From the NCBI GenBank assembly GCA_027579435.1, contig JANBPK010000972.1:1-50145 (forward strand): DNA of 50,145 bases, given 5' to 3'. The notes under the pieces are model-generated. The model searched no databases, was not told the origin of the DNA, and was given only the letters and a program-made list of their open reading frames with translations. Positions 1 to 12,027 of this stretch are shown here, piece after piece. The translations under genes and the position numbers were made by a program. How positions within the stretch are numbered: position 1 is the stretch's first letter; each line of letters begins with the position of its first letter. Source of the stretch: Candolleomyces eurysporus (Eukaryota > Basidiomycota > Agaricomycetes > Agaricales > Psathyrellaceae).

Positions 1-79
1 AAGACCTAGTAGCACTAGTACTTGACTACAAAAGGCNTGTACACATCTACAAAATTCTTGATTTAGATAGTGATTAGTC

Positions 80-155
80 ATGCTTGAGTATGTAGAGTCT
101 TAATTATGCTTGAGTACATAGAGTCTTAGTTATGCTTAAACATGTAGAGTTGTTG
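80..155. repeat. 26-bp tandem repeat, about three copies
   Basis: Units begin with ATGCTTGAGTA and run through TAGAGTCTTARTT. The first two copies (80-105 and 106-131) differ at a few bases. The third (from 132) is diverged and truncated. There is no coding potential. It sits at the edge of the repeat-rich left compartment. Confidence 0.7.
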
Positions 156-228
156 CTAAAATTGGTGGCTACAATGAAAATCCCACCTTGCCTTGCTCTA
201 TAATCCAAATTTGTGCAAGCAAATTTTG

Positions 229-307
229 TGAGTACTTGTGAGTAACTCATGAGTTACTTGTGTGGACTTGCTGTGTGAGTATACTTACAAACTCACAAGT
301 ACTTGAG
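229..307. repeat. Nested inverted repeat with a perfect 18-bp palindrome
   Basis: The outer arms are about 15 bp (229-243 and 291-305; core AGTACTTGTGAGT). Positions 241-258 read AGTAACTCATGAGTTACT, a perfect palindrome. Further diverged copies of the CAAGTAYACTCACAAGT motif continue to about 415. This looks like the subterminal region of a DNA transposon, possibly hAT-like, but no complete element could be delimited. Confidence 0.5.
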
Positions 308-424
308 CCGTGAGTCCGAGTTACTTGTGGGAAAAAACTCATACGGATCCAAGTTTGAATTTTTAGAGCCCAAGTACTTGCATTGAGGATCCAAGTATAC
401 TCACAAGTGCACTCGTGGACAGCC

Positions 425-1270
425 TTATGTACCGTTCCGTTGATTAACGTCTTCAGCAACCTTTTCAAGTATGTAGGCAGTTGCAGCTTCCACCGGTGGA
501 GGCTTCCAAACGCTTGGAGTGCTATATTTTTGCTGAAGCCGATACAAAGTCGTCGACCTGGCAATCAATTGGCATTTCATTGAATCAGCATAAAAATATG
601 CGACGTGATTGAACGCACTTGATATCCAATTGAAACTCGGTCTGAAGTCGGACAAGCTTCTCCTCTGTGCTCAATCGCTCTGAGGCATACTGCCGAAGCG
701 CAGCTTCCAGCACATCATCAGGTGGATCTGTGAGTTCGAGCAATATGAGAACAATCTGCCTGGAATTAGATGGTAAGTCAGGAACATACAGTGCTTGGCT
801 GCAAATCCGTTCTTCCCAGTCATGTTGTTGTTGCTCATTTGAATTTCAAGAAGGTTTTAGGATAAGCAAGGGTGAATGAAGGAGGGTACAGCGGCACCTA
901 AGTCACTAAATACTCTAGTCCATAGATGCTAAATCCGACTTCTAGGGGGAATCAAGATTCTATTGAAGCTGTCAACGTCAAAGAATCAAAATCGACAGCT
1001 TCTGTCAAGAAAGAAGTACTCTATTGATTGTCCAAAGGTAAGCTAGTTGTCACTGCCCGAATCCAAACCCGCGCCTTCAGTGATAGGCTCTAAAGAAAGG
1101 CCTTGGCCAATGTAGTTACACTGATGATCTTCGAGGAATTTCTGGATTCCCTTTTCACCGTGGTCTCCCACTCCACTGTCCCTAAGATGGATTAGATGTA
1201 GAGAACGGCAACAGCAAACAGTGCTGTGGACTTACCCATCAACTGTGTGAGACATCGGGTCGAATAGAAT
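425..1270. other. No supported gene; short open frames only
   Basis: Only short open frames occur here (at most about 76 codons, 425-655 minus). None has a recognisable motif or matching intron signals. It may be transposon debris following the inverted repeat at 229-307. Confidence 0.4.
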
Positions 1271-1274
1271 CAAT

Positions 1275-2400
1275 GTGTCTTGGCCATCCACCGCCATGTA
1301 CGCACCTGGCCCTGGTGGATTGGTGCAACATTATAGTACAATTGTAGTCTCTCTCTGGTGCACGATTCACATCAATTGTACTCCCCTCTTTAGTCCTGCT
1401 GGCAAGCCACCATTGCACAAATCACACACCACTTGTCCGCACCACACCAAGCTGTTGCACCACTCGCCCACTGCCAGTGACCATCAGCCCAATGCATCAT
1501 TGCCGATCATTGCACCAAACCGTTGCACCACCCGCCTGCCACAAGATGCCTTGCACCATCACTGCCTGTCACTGTCAGCCTGGTGTACCATCACGTTATG
1601 ACCCGCCTAGCCGTTGCACCACCCACCCATCGCCAGTCACCATCACCAATCGATGGGCCAAACTGTTGCACCAGCCCCCCCACCGCCACCGCCTCCCTGA
1701 TATGCCATCAGGTGGCACTGTTGCCTGCTCCTTGCGACGGCCATTTACCCCCAAGTGTTGATGATACTGCAGCAGTAGGCAAAGCAGCTTGGTAAGGAAG
1801 GAGTGGTGTAAGGTCTGGTGTAGTTAAGAGCAGGGAAACAGGCGTGTGTTTTGGCTAACAACTGAAGTGGTGCAACAGCAGGATGAAGATTGGCGGGGAA
1901 GGGGTGAGTGAGCGGTGTCTGCAATAATCAAAGTGATGCACTGGAACATGGTGCATCAACACTGACAATAGGCCCAGGAGGCGGTCAAAGTGGTGTAAAC
2001 TTTGGTGTAAATCATGACTGGGGGAAAAGGGGGAGGCGGCAAAAGTAGTGTAAGCTTAGTGTATCAACAACTGGACAATGCCTACTGTAACCAATAACCA
2101 AAGTGATGCACCAGAACATGGTGCGCCAATGGTATTATTGTAAATCCTGCTGCAATTAACGACTGGGCAAGAGGGCATTCACACCAACTGAATTGATGCC
2201 CCAGAACAGGGTGCATCAACACTGCGATGGTAGGCACGGGAGACAGTCAAAGTAGTGTATAGTGTAATTAACGACTAGGCAGAAACGGGGAGGCGTTTCC
2301 AATAATCAAAGCAATGCACCAGAACCCAGTGCATTAATGGTACACGTGGGAGGTGGCAAGAGTACTGTAACCATAAGTTTTGGTGTAATCAGCAACACAA
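1275..2400. repeat. Field of TGCACCA / TGGTGCA motifs with strand switch
   Basis: The left part (about 1,310-1,720) carries many TTGCACCA motifs in plus orientation. The right part (about 1,860-2,350) carries TGGTGCA and GGTGTAA motifs, often paired head to head as TGCACCAGAACATGGTGC. Four such pairs begin near 1,936, 2,104, 2,196 and 2,311, inside a diverged unit that also contains CAAAGTRGTGTA and AACGACTGGGC. The open frames across 1,275-1,795 are low-complexity readings of the motif field, not genes. The arrangement resembles subterminal binding-site arrays of DNA transposons; that role is inferred. Confidence 0.55.
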
Positions 2401-2960
2401 GGGGCCAGCAACATGAAATATATCCAGGATAGAACACTGAAAAAATGGATTTGACTGTATCCTTTACTAGACAATTTACATGCCCAATTTAATCCAAATA
2501 ATCCCACTGTATTCAAGTTCTGTAAAAGGTCATAGAAAATCCCAATTACCTAGATAGTTTCAATTGAGGAATTTGAGGTCAGATTCATTGAAATAATTTG
2601 TGCATGGGTTCCCTTTATCCATAGAGAGATTAATCACAATTAACCCTTGACACTTAGAGGGTAGGAAAACAAGGAGGAAAGTTGTAATAACGCCATTTTT
2701 TTGCCACAATACCTTACACGTAAGTTTAATTGTATTAAACACACCTAGGAAGGCCCTTTGTTTCATGTTGTCCGTCTCAAGGCATCTTTGTGCTGGTGGC
2801 AGCGATCAGCGATCAGCTCCAGCCTCAACGTAGCCGCAGTGGTTGGTGGCAGTGCTATCGGGCTCTTAATGATTCCGAGCGACTCTGTTCAGGTGGACCA
2901 AGGGGGAATAAAGAACAAAAAAATAGGTACTTTATATGAGGACAAAATTTACAGGTACAA
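2401..2960. other. AT-rich stretch without a supported gene
   Basis: This separates the motif field from the 3' end of the next gene. The longest open frame (2,560-2,766, minus) is short, hydrophobic and AT-driven. No repeat unit or RNA gene was recognised. Confidence 0.4.
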
Positions 2961-5603
2961 TTACAAGGTATTACATGTTGCTGAGGAATTCGTTGCGATG
3001 AGATCAGCCAATGATTTCGAGATGTGACTGAGGAAATTGTGGACGGCCTTGACTCCGTGCAGTCGAGTCTTCCAATCGGTGTAGGAGAGCGGCTGCACGT
3101 TTGACATTTGAATTGCTGACAGTCTTTCTTGGTACCAGGATTCTCTTTGATTGGACCAATGACCATGGTTTTCGCCACATTCCGGCTTCTCATAATATCG
3201 AACTAATGGCCACCACAACTTCAGAGCGCACTTTTTTCCATCGACTAACAAATTGAGTCAGCACGAGTGTGATTCAGAACAAATTCACCATACCTGTAAT
3301 GCATTCATATGCGCCACAAATAAGATCCAACTCTACAGTGGACACTGTGTCTTTGAAGAGGTTTGCGCCTGGCGAAAAGGTCTCACCCCATAGCGTTGGC
3401 TGCCTGTTGACATCAGAAAATCCCATGACCCCAATAACCAAGCGCCAAACAAGACCTCCTCACCTCAGAGCTGCCTGCATATGAGGCTGCCCAAGAATCA
3501 TTGTTTGATTATGGAGGTAACTTTCGTAGTCTTCCTTGGTGAATCGGTGATCCCATTGGCAAATTGGAAGCGTGAAAGTTAGGGACGTAACTAGCAGCTT
3601 GCGGATACGGGGAGGGAGGTGAAGCACTTGGAAAGGTATGCCTCGTTGGACGAGATGGAACACAATTGACGTTTCAGTGCATTGGGGAGGAAGCCGACAG
3701 ATGAAGAGGGTGGTTATTGGGGAAAATGTCGTGATTTTCCAAGGTACGGAGGGTTGAGGAAAATCAAAAATGTAGAGGAGATTGCCATTGTCGAGGCATG
3801 CAGAGTTTCGAGGTTGGCTTTGGAGGTTGAGCTGAACAATATTCTCGAAGTGAGGAAGCAGTCGGACAGGGGTTAGAGAAGAATCATCGAGATCCGACAG
3901 AGAAGGAGTAGACTGCTTGATCCCGATCATTGAATCAAAAAACAGTTGTGCAATTTGGTGATGAGTGCTTGTGAAGTAAATGTCAAATCCTTGCTAACCA
4001 GTCCCAGCAAGTGCAAAAAAGCGTCAGTTGATTGTTCTGTGATTGAGAGATTGGGGAATTCAGTGCCAAGGGTGGGGGCACAAAATCCATAGAATCTGCC
4101 AAATGCATCTTCAACTTCCGCTTGGATGGCATTGAAAGGGAGTTCCTGCAAGGGAAGAGGCGGAGACACATTGGAAGGGTTGGAGGCTGAGGGCGATGAT
4201 GGTCGGAAAAGGTCTGGAGCGGGGTCAAGTTCTGAGAAAGGGGCTTGTCCTTCAGACAATTGGCTGATGATGGTATTGGTGGTGGGTTGAGGGACCGGAG
4301 GCGTTGCTTTGAATTTGACCCTGCCCTTGTCATCATTGTCATCATTGTCATCATTGTCCTTGTCCAGGACATAACCACTTTTCCATTGGAATTCGTCGGA
4401 ACAGTCCCATTCGTTGAAGAAGGGATCGTAGCGCCTTTGATGTCTGGCATACATTGTGAGGGTATCGGTTCAACATCTCATGGGAACAGGTACCCTTTCC
4501 CACTTGGAAAGATTATCACTCTTGGGCCACCACTCGAAGACAGGTGCTGACTGGGTTGGGGGATGTCGAGCACGATTTTCACAACGTTGGCAAGCAATGG
4601 GAGATTCTGTGGCCATGATATGGGGGTATCGAGCCTCATGGCTCTTGAAGAACTCCACCCAATCAGGTTGTCTGGTCCCCTCCTTGTCCCTAGCTTCATC
4701 TTGTCCTGTACCCTCCTCGTCCCTAGCCTTGTCTGTGATGCGCTTTCTAGCAATTATCTGAGGTTTCCAACCAGACATACAGTATAAATTCACCCACCCC
4801 TCTTCTTCTGATCCCCACTGGTACGAGATCGGTATCCCATTTGCAATAAACCAGTCAGGGTAAGGCTGGTCCGGATGACGCCCTGTCAATTTGAGTACAC
4901 ATCCAACTCGAGGACACGAGAGTATATACTGGCCAACTGGTGAGCAAACGATGTTGTTGATCCACCCATCTGAGAATTCTGCATCTCTGAGGATCTGGTG
5001 CCAATCTGGATATCCTATGAACTTGTACCTCTCCATGTCCTCTCGACGAGTGTGGGCCATCATGAGGCAATAAGACAGGGCTCCCAACCATACGGAGAAC
5101 CACTCCCTTGCTTCTTCCAAAGTGGCAAGCAACTGTGCCTTTTTCTTGTAGGCAGCCAGGTAGCCCAAGGCTTTCGGTAAGAACGGGAGCACACACGGCA
5201 GCTGGAACTTGTTCCTTAACGCTGCAACAGCCCAGTATATATTGTCTTCGAACAGCCAAAATGGGTCATTTGGGTCGATGTGAAATCCTTGCTTTCCTGG
5301 TTTGGAGGAGTAGTAAATTGTCGGCAGCACACTAAGGGTTCGAATGGGCAGGAGATTATATGTTTTGTACCAGTGGTCGGTGGGAATGAAAGACATCCAG
5401 TAAAACACCTTCTGCCAAGGTCGAGGTTGGAGGATATCAGCATAACGAACTTCAGATCTCCTTTCTCCTCGAGGTTGAAAAGGGTTCTCCCCTGCTGGAA
5501 GTTCTTTGAGCGATAAAGGCGTGATGATAGGGCTGTTCAGGGAGTAGTACCTGATTCTGTCATGGTACTGAAAGCGGCCTTCAGGTTCGAGATTGGAGTT
5601 CAT
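2961..5603 (-). pseudogene. Decayed mushroom multicopy protein of unknown function
   Basis: This is one long reading on the minus strand starting at ATG 5603 (MNSNLEPEGRFQYHDRIRYY) and ending at TAA 2961. I recognise the pattern of a large, uncharacterised family known to me only from mushroom genomes. Matching blocks are PWKIT, TLFICRL, RGIPF, FTKEDYESY, GGLVWRL, WWPLVRYYEKPECGEN and QPLSYTDWKTRLHG, in the expected order. An acidic DDNDDND tract comes from a TGTCATCAT microsatellite at 4,320-4,365. One intron is clear (3,245-3,293, 49 nt). Three breaks disable the gene: TGA at 4,470-4,472, a one-base frameshift in an A6 run at 3,937-3,942, and TGA at 3,460-3,462, where the pattern expects Arg. 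The function of the family is unknown. The copy is dead unless the breaks are sequence errors. Confidence 0.7.
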
Positions 5604-6409
5604 TGAGTGAAAGCTAAGGAATGGAGACAAAGCAGTAATTTTCGAGTAATGAATAATTATGCTTCTGAGAATGTGTGGGTTAGAGAACACCTGTCGACGT
5701 TTCGAGCTACAAAAACGGTCGACGGTGTAAGTCATATGTAGAGGGAGCCATCGACCGCAGTCATCGAGTCAGTTGCTGACAAATCACTTGTGTTGATCGT
5801 GTTAGCTAATCACAAATTGCTGTGATTCAGTGATTCACTCGTCCTCCTCCAACTCGATGACCCTATGCCTGTACTCGTTACCGAGACGGTGTCTGGGATG
5901 CTTAAGTCGCCTTAATCCATTCTGTTACCTCCAAAAATCGAAGCTCTCTCAACTTACCTCCCCATCCCCTGTCTGGTTCTCACACGAAGGAGCTGGCAGA
6001 CATCTGCTTTTGTCACTCGAAGCGATGTCGGAAGTCCAGCTTTAGGATACGCAGGAGTTATCTGAATGCGGCTGTACGTACTTACATTAAGAATCTCTCT
6101 TCCTGTATGCTCACTTGACGTACAGGCAGGCTCTATTATGGGCGAAGACCTGGCAGATGGTGCATTCGTAACTCAAAGCCACATCGTGAGTCCAGATTTC
6201 TGGTTCGACCACAAGATGACAGGTACTCGTTCAATGTACGTACAATTGATTTGGTTGTATTTCTCTTGTATTCTAACATTGCATCCACATCCAGACACCC
6301 CTCCATGAATCCAAAGACCCCACAGTCCGGATTGCCTCACCGGTATTTGTAGCTCGAAACCGCATGCGAGTGCATCTCCCAACGCAGGTTCATGTCAAAC
6401 TGCCCCTCC
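5604..6409. other. Spacer between decayed genes, no clear gene
   Basis: Minus-strand pieces with possible splice signals lie at 5,900-6,400 and might be 3' exons of the Tnp2 gene, but I could not join them confidently. Several TACGTAC motifs (near 6,080, 6,236 and 6,418) recur without an obvious role. Confidence 0.3.
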
Positions 6410-9400
6410 TTACAATGTACGTGCAATCATATTTGTAAACATATTTTTCCGGATACTCATGGTGCCAACAGGGCAAAGAGTCCTCGGGTCTAGACATGTT
6501 TCAGCACAGCTACCTCGATGACAGTCGCTAGGAACACTCACCCTGTCCAACAAAACCATGACACACCACTTGTTTTCTTCCATGTGAAGGGGGCAGGTTG
6601 CCGCATGCGATATGATGTCCTGCTTCCTGATCACATAGGGCCTCTCTTCAAAATCGTCCAGGCACAGCCATGTATGAAGTCGTGGATATCGTCGATAGGG
6701 ATCGCACAGAGCTTCTTCATTATGCAAGTCTCGATACTTCTTCACTACAAGGAAGTGCTTGACGACTGGTTCGGCAGACATTGGATTGACCTGGCAGTGC
6801 ACGAAAATAGAGTCGATTTGACCAGCCATAGGTTTCACTTCCCTGTCGTCTGTCGGTCGCCCTCTGAATAATATTTGAGCGTCTCCTTTCGAAGCCTTTA
6901 CTCCTGAAAAACAATACCATGCCACGTGATTCGGTCAACATCTTGGATCCTTGCATCGTAGAGGGAATTAGGGGCTGTCGCATCCAGAATCTCTGAGAGG
7001 ATCGGGTAGACAACCGGATGGAGTATGGATTCAGCTTTGTTAGGAACCCATTGAGCTTCTGTCTNCCCCGAGTCCATCCTCCCCGAGTCCCAATAGATTG
7101 GTGCTGAGACTGCCTTGGAAGACCGTTGGGAATGCGCGGTCGAACGCCTCCATTATCATATCCATCATAGTGTGCATCCTGCCACTGGCCACCTCCATTT
7201 GCTCCTGCAATAACGCTTTCAAATTCCCTCCACGGCAAAATGTCCGCATGAATGTCGCTTCAAGCTCCCCTGTTTGCATTCAGCTATCAACCCCGGGACG
7301 ATGAGAAGCTGTGCCTCACCAAACTTGTTGTTCATATTGAATCTCTGAATAATGCTGTCATACCTTTCGAAGGTGAATGTCCACCAGCCGTGAACTGGTC
7401 CCAATCTGCAAAGGAACTCTGGCAGGTGCAGGGAAAGGTGATGGTTTGGAACGATGACCTTGGCTGAGAATAGCTTGACCAATGTATTCAAATATCTGGT
7501 CATCTCTTCCTCAAAGATAGAAATGCTTTCCTCCGTGATCGCTCTCTTGGTTGCATACTGGACAGCCGCCACCAAAGCCATAAAATTGTCGAGCTTCCTC
7601 CTATCGTCGGAGTCATCGCCGCCGTCTCGTCCCCACAGCCGGATAAGGGTTATGACAAAGCTGATGGTAGAGACCGTTCACCATTGGTCTGCTGACAACT
7701 TCCCATTCTTCTTTGCCCCAAGGTGCTGAGGTGGGGATGGGATCCAGCTTGGCAAAGTTGTCTTCTTCACATCCCTGAGCACCTCCCCGAGCACAAACTT
7801 GTTTAACACTACCATCTTTTCTCCTGGCAGCGGATAATCGTAGATTGGGTCGTCCAGGGCAGGTGGAATTCTTATTGGAACCCCAGCATTGTTATTCCTC
7901 TAAGGACATGTCAGCGTGTAGTCTTCCCATGTTATCACAACATACCCAGGTTACCAGAGCTTCGGTGAGATCTTGCTTAGTTGGACTTTCAACCCCAACA
8001 TGAACATGGTTCCATCGCACAAACGCAACAAGGTAAGATTTTCTTTGATCCTTTATTTTGCCAATCTTACCCTTCCTCACAGCACCCGCAATGTCCATCA
8101 AGACTTTTTGCTGTGTTGCAGTGTCATGTGGTTTCATCAACTTGTGTGGTGCTGCACCGCTGTCCATCCCCAATACCTCGCAACAGTGATGCTTCAAGTT
8201 GCCCAACAAGAGGTTGTGCATTGAATCAACAACCGCTAGCCAGATGGGATTGCAATATGGCAAGCGGAGGAATGAAGACCAATGAACAGCGCCATCCTGG
8301 AACGCCCTGTTCCTTGCTGACCTCGTTGATGCCGTTTTGTACCTGACCGCATGCTCCATGTGCTCCTCTTTCGTCCTAGTTTCCCACTGCACCTTGTCGA
8401 AATTCGCGATATCCTCCTTTTTCAAGTAGCAATAGTTGCAGNAAAAAATCCGCACCGTGACTTGCAAATCCCGCTGCTTTCCTCGCCCCCAGAATGTCGC
8501 ATACTAACGCGACCAACATCACGCGAACCCGGCAGCCGTTTGGATGGAGACCCATCTTCTTGTAGAAAACCCTGGTGTTCCAGAACCATAGCAATGCATC
8601 CACCAATACGTCTAGATACCCGTTGATCTGATCGACGGTTGGCTCCTCTGGCCCAGGTATCGAACCAGCAAGGTAGACATTTTCGGGGTGGTATTGAAGG
8701 TGCTTAGAGAGATTCATGCATACCAAGTAGATGGCCCCTGACGACCCGTGCTTTCCAGCTGTCCTGCGACTGAACGGATTAAACCAGTCGATGTTGAGGG
8801 TGAACACTAGCCGTAATTTGTCCTGGGGAGCTTTCATGAAAGGCTTCTTGTCGATACCTTCTAGTGTCTGCAAGGCACCACCCCAGAGCATATCTGTGAC
8901 CTCGGCAGGTTTATGTTCCCAACTCGCTGTCGTCGTTTGTATTGCCTCCACAATAGTCTTCCGGGACAACAGGCCATTCAAGCACGCTTCCATTGGTTGA
9001 TAGAGGTACGGAATGACTGGGATGAGTTGGCCTTTGCCATCTTTCTTCACCAGATTGGCACTACACGGTGGTTGGTCTGGGAATTCTTGGAACGTACACA
9101 AGGTTGGGTAGCGAGGGTCAGATCCAGTCCTTGGGAGATATGTTGCTTGGCATTTGGGACATGTAGCAATCACGAGGACTTTGGGGTCCAGTTCCAACAC
9201 TCTAATCGCTGCCCTGATATCACTTGGTCAATGCTCTCCTTGCGTTACCGCTGGTAGGAGGGCCACGCCTGACACAGTGAATCCACAGTATTGCACGTAC
9301 AACATGCAAGCGGATGCAACCACTGTCTTCATCATTACAAGGGTGAATCGACAATATTCTCGGGAGAGACCTGCCAATACGCTCAAAGCAACGACAGTAG

Positions 9401-10239
9401 TCAAGCACGCGAATAATGGTGTTGCAATGTCTGCGAGCCTTTTCTCTGGGAATGCATTAAGTCAATCTTTGGACTGATGAAATAAGAGGTAAGACTTACT
9501 CTCTTTCACAATTGGGGTAACATCTGATGTGAATGATACAGGGTTTGCTTTGTGCGATTCCCAAGCTTGCGCAATTGCTGTGTGGATGGAGGACAATTCC
9601 TCCTCAATACCCTGTGATAGTTGTATCCTTCGCTCATGTTGATCGTTCTCCGGTGTCATTACAAGCTCGTGCTGAAGATGGGTGAGGGAGTGCTGGTACT
9701 CGAGCAGCGGGCGGTTGTATGCAAAGGGCAGTTGCAGTATTCCGACCCCCACATCAGAGGATGCGACATTGAAGGTTATGTTGATATTGTTTACCTGGTT
9801 GTGGAACTGGTTCCTCTTTCACCGAAATAGTATCTCCAGTGATAGCAATTTGTTTTGAGGATCTGTCCAATCCCCAGAATTAGTCTTCACGTTACGACGC
9901 AACTCGGATTTACTAGCTTGACTTGCTTTGAAGGTCTACTTCATCGCCCAGCTGGTTCGGTGCTATGCGTGAGGAGTTGAAGACCCCATTGCCACTTTGC
10001 CCCCCTGACATTGTCGCCTTCAAGATCTCCATCTCAACGTCGTCCACATCCATAGCCTCACCATCGTCGTTCCCTCCTTCCTCCTCATACTTCCGCCTTT
10101 GTTCCTCCCGTTGATGTACGAGATACTTTGCTTCGGTCAGATAGACACCTTTGACCTTTTTTCCTGTTTTGGCATCTCTGCAGGTGAACTGCTTGCTGCA
10201 ACGCCTGCACTGGCACAATTTCAGTCTCTTGGAAGGCAT
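6410..10239 (-). pseudogene. Degenerate Tnp2-type (CACTA/EnSpm-like) transposase
   Basis: The gene reads right to left from ATG 10239. The N-terminus has a basic Cys-rich stretch (LCQCRRCSKQF), followed by a coiled, charged exon (9,462-9,752). Then come the Tnp2 hallmarks: ATCPKCQATYLP, FTLNIDWFNPF, GLHPNGCRVRVMLVALVCD, LGARKAAGFASHGADF, a CNYC pair, VDSMHNLLLGNLKHHC, HHLSLHLPEFL and AFPTVFQGSLS. This family supplies the cut-and-paste transposase of CACTA-like DNA elements. TGA stops at 9,228-9,230 and 7,678-7,680 replace what should be Arg. Frame changes occur at the N at 8,442, near 7,280 and near 6,905. At least one intron follows SKSYLL-flanking sequence (donor GTAAGT near 9,500). No terminal inverted repeats were found flanking it. 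It is probably inactive. Confidence 0.8.
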
Positions 10240-10301
10240 AAAGGGTACAGATGAAGAGTTGGCTTGACAGGATCTTGATAGTGCATTATCTAATCCGCAT
10301 C

Positions 10302-10845
10302 CTAATCCGCCTCCTCGTGGCCTGTCATCGCTACAGCATTCGGATTCGCTATGTCCTTCAACTTCCTTTTGTAGTTATCAGACACGTTTTTCAAGTACAT
10401 CTCAGCAAATTCTACGACAGGCCATGATGATGAGTACGTGCCAAGAAATGGGAACATCTGGACGGCCTGGTGCGAATCAGCATGTCAGGTTCGTGTTATG
10501 ATGTCACAGCCTACCTCCTGCAAGTATCCATCTTTGGCAGCCTCTGTTTGTTTGTCATACGCAAACATGAGGTTGAAGCGCAGCTTGGAGATTCCGTGAA
10601 GGGCGTCCTGGTCCGCTCGCTTCTCAGCAACCCGCAGCGCTCTCGTTCGACTGCAAACCTACCTGAACAATTCTATACGAATTGTCTTCCCACTTCAGCG
10701 TGCCCTGAAGTGAAAATTGTTTTCCTTGTTGCCCCAGAGGTCGGTCGGGCCTTGGTTCCCTGTATTCCCCAGGGGTTCTGAAAGGGAAGTAATACGGCCG
10801 CGAGCTAATCAGTCCTTTGTCGGTCAAATCGGCCTCCTCAACCAT
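10302..10845 (-). CDS. Small hypothetical protein, three exons, about 146 aa
   Basis: A coherent spliced reading starts at ATG 10845 (MVEEADLTDKGLISSRPYYF) and ends at TAG 10302. Introns lie at 10,608-10,662 (55 nt) and 10,467-10,514 (48 nt), both GT-AG and both keeping frame. The middle exon reads DALHGISKLRFNLMFAYDKQ and the last begins AVQMFPFLGTYSSSWPVVEF and ends GHEEAD. There is no signal peptide or membrane segment. It lies just upstream of the Tnp2 reading, in the same orientation. I do not recognise the family with confidence. An upstream open stretch at 10,856-11,053 could belong to it, but no frame-preserving splice was found. Unlike its neighbours it shows no premature stop. Confidence 0.55.
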
Positions 10846-11126
10846 CCACTCTGCTTCACACTATCAGCAAATGGGCGACATGTTCGATAGGATGCGCACC
10901 CAGGTCCTCTTTTCCCACTGGGAAGGCAATCCTATTTGTGATCTCAAGTTCTGTGTCGATGTCACCGTCTCCGTTCTCAAAACCGAATTCAATCTGATTC
11001 GTGATGTGAAGCGTCATTGAAAACAGGGCTGGGGAGGAAGTGTCCATTTCCAAACTCTAAGCTATTTATAGGCTGCTTGCGGCCCTTATCAAGTCAATCT
11101 ATCTACTATAGGTATGTTGTCAAAGA

Positions 11127-11620
11127 TCATGGATGCTCCTTTGTACTAATCTTGACTTTAGGTGGATAATTGTAGGTTTGGAGTGATTTCCTATGGACCC
11201 AGTGAGCCAAGTCGGTCTGGATATGGAGCCTATAATCCTTAAGCCATGGATGAACTGCTGCCTGCCCCGATTCGTGCCATCTCCTGTCTGACGCGAAAAC
11301 CCAGACCTGCAACGTTACCTCCGCGTCGTCTGCCTGGTATACAAAAAGGTCTCCAGCTTTGCAATCATGGCCAAGGGTTTCATGGAGGTTTGGGTCAGCA
11401 AATCCTCTGCCCCCTGTCCTCATGAAGTACCCATACTCTGACCCTAATTTCTGAATCTTTCGACGTTGATATGTCGTTGTTGCGAGCCGGTCTGGTCTCG
11501 AACAACGTTCCGTCCCGAATCATCTATCTCTGGCGAGGGGCTGTGATCCTCCACATCAATTTCCTTGCCCATGCCTTGTTCACTGCGATCTTCGTCATAG
11601 TCGTTGCCGAAATGCGATGA
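11127..11620 (-). pseudogene. Fragment of a hypothetical protein
   Basis: The readable core at 11,127-11,423 has the order GYFMRTGGRGFADPN, CKAGDLFVYQ, LQVWVF and VHPWLKDYRL, which looks like real protein rather than noise. Upstream, an acidic and polar stretch (EIDVEDHSPSPEIDD) reads in another frame, so either a splice or a one-base indel intervenes near 11,500. No domain is recognised. It may be an exon of the small gene at 10,302-10,845, or an independent relic. Confidence 0.35.
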
Positions 11621-12027
11621 ACGAGCAGGCTGGCTTGGGAGGGGGAAATGCTGATCAATTATTCGAACGTCCTAAAACATGTGGTCAGCTCCATCACTTG
11701 AAGAAACGTGTCAACCGTGGCACCGACATCAACACACTTCAAATCCTGCGGATCCCGATAGGGTGAGGCTGCTCTTCATGCCCATCGCGTGAGTGAGGCG
11801 TAGCTGGGTGGACCTTTCATGTGTGGGTATGCTCAGAATCGTCTTGGATCTCTCAGACCGCCAGCCAGCTATATATGCTTTCGCTCATAAACACCTTTGT
11901 TCACGACGATTACAATGTGTTATGGACCATCCGAACCACAAAGTATTCAACATAAAAACCGACACAAATGAAAGAGCTTTTCCCAATGCTCGCCATGATG
12001 ACCATTTGACCCCGTAACTCAGCCCAG

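Noticed and set aside
80..155. CRISPR-like array
   Set aside because: The repeats are direct, without spacers, and the organism is a eukaryote.
1275..1795. Overlapping Pro/His/Thr-rich ORFs
   Set aside because: Three frames are open at once because of repeated TTGCACCA motifs. There is no splice signal or conserved pattern.
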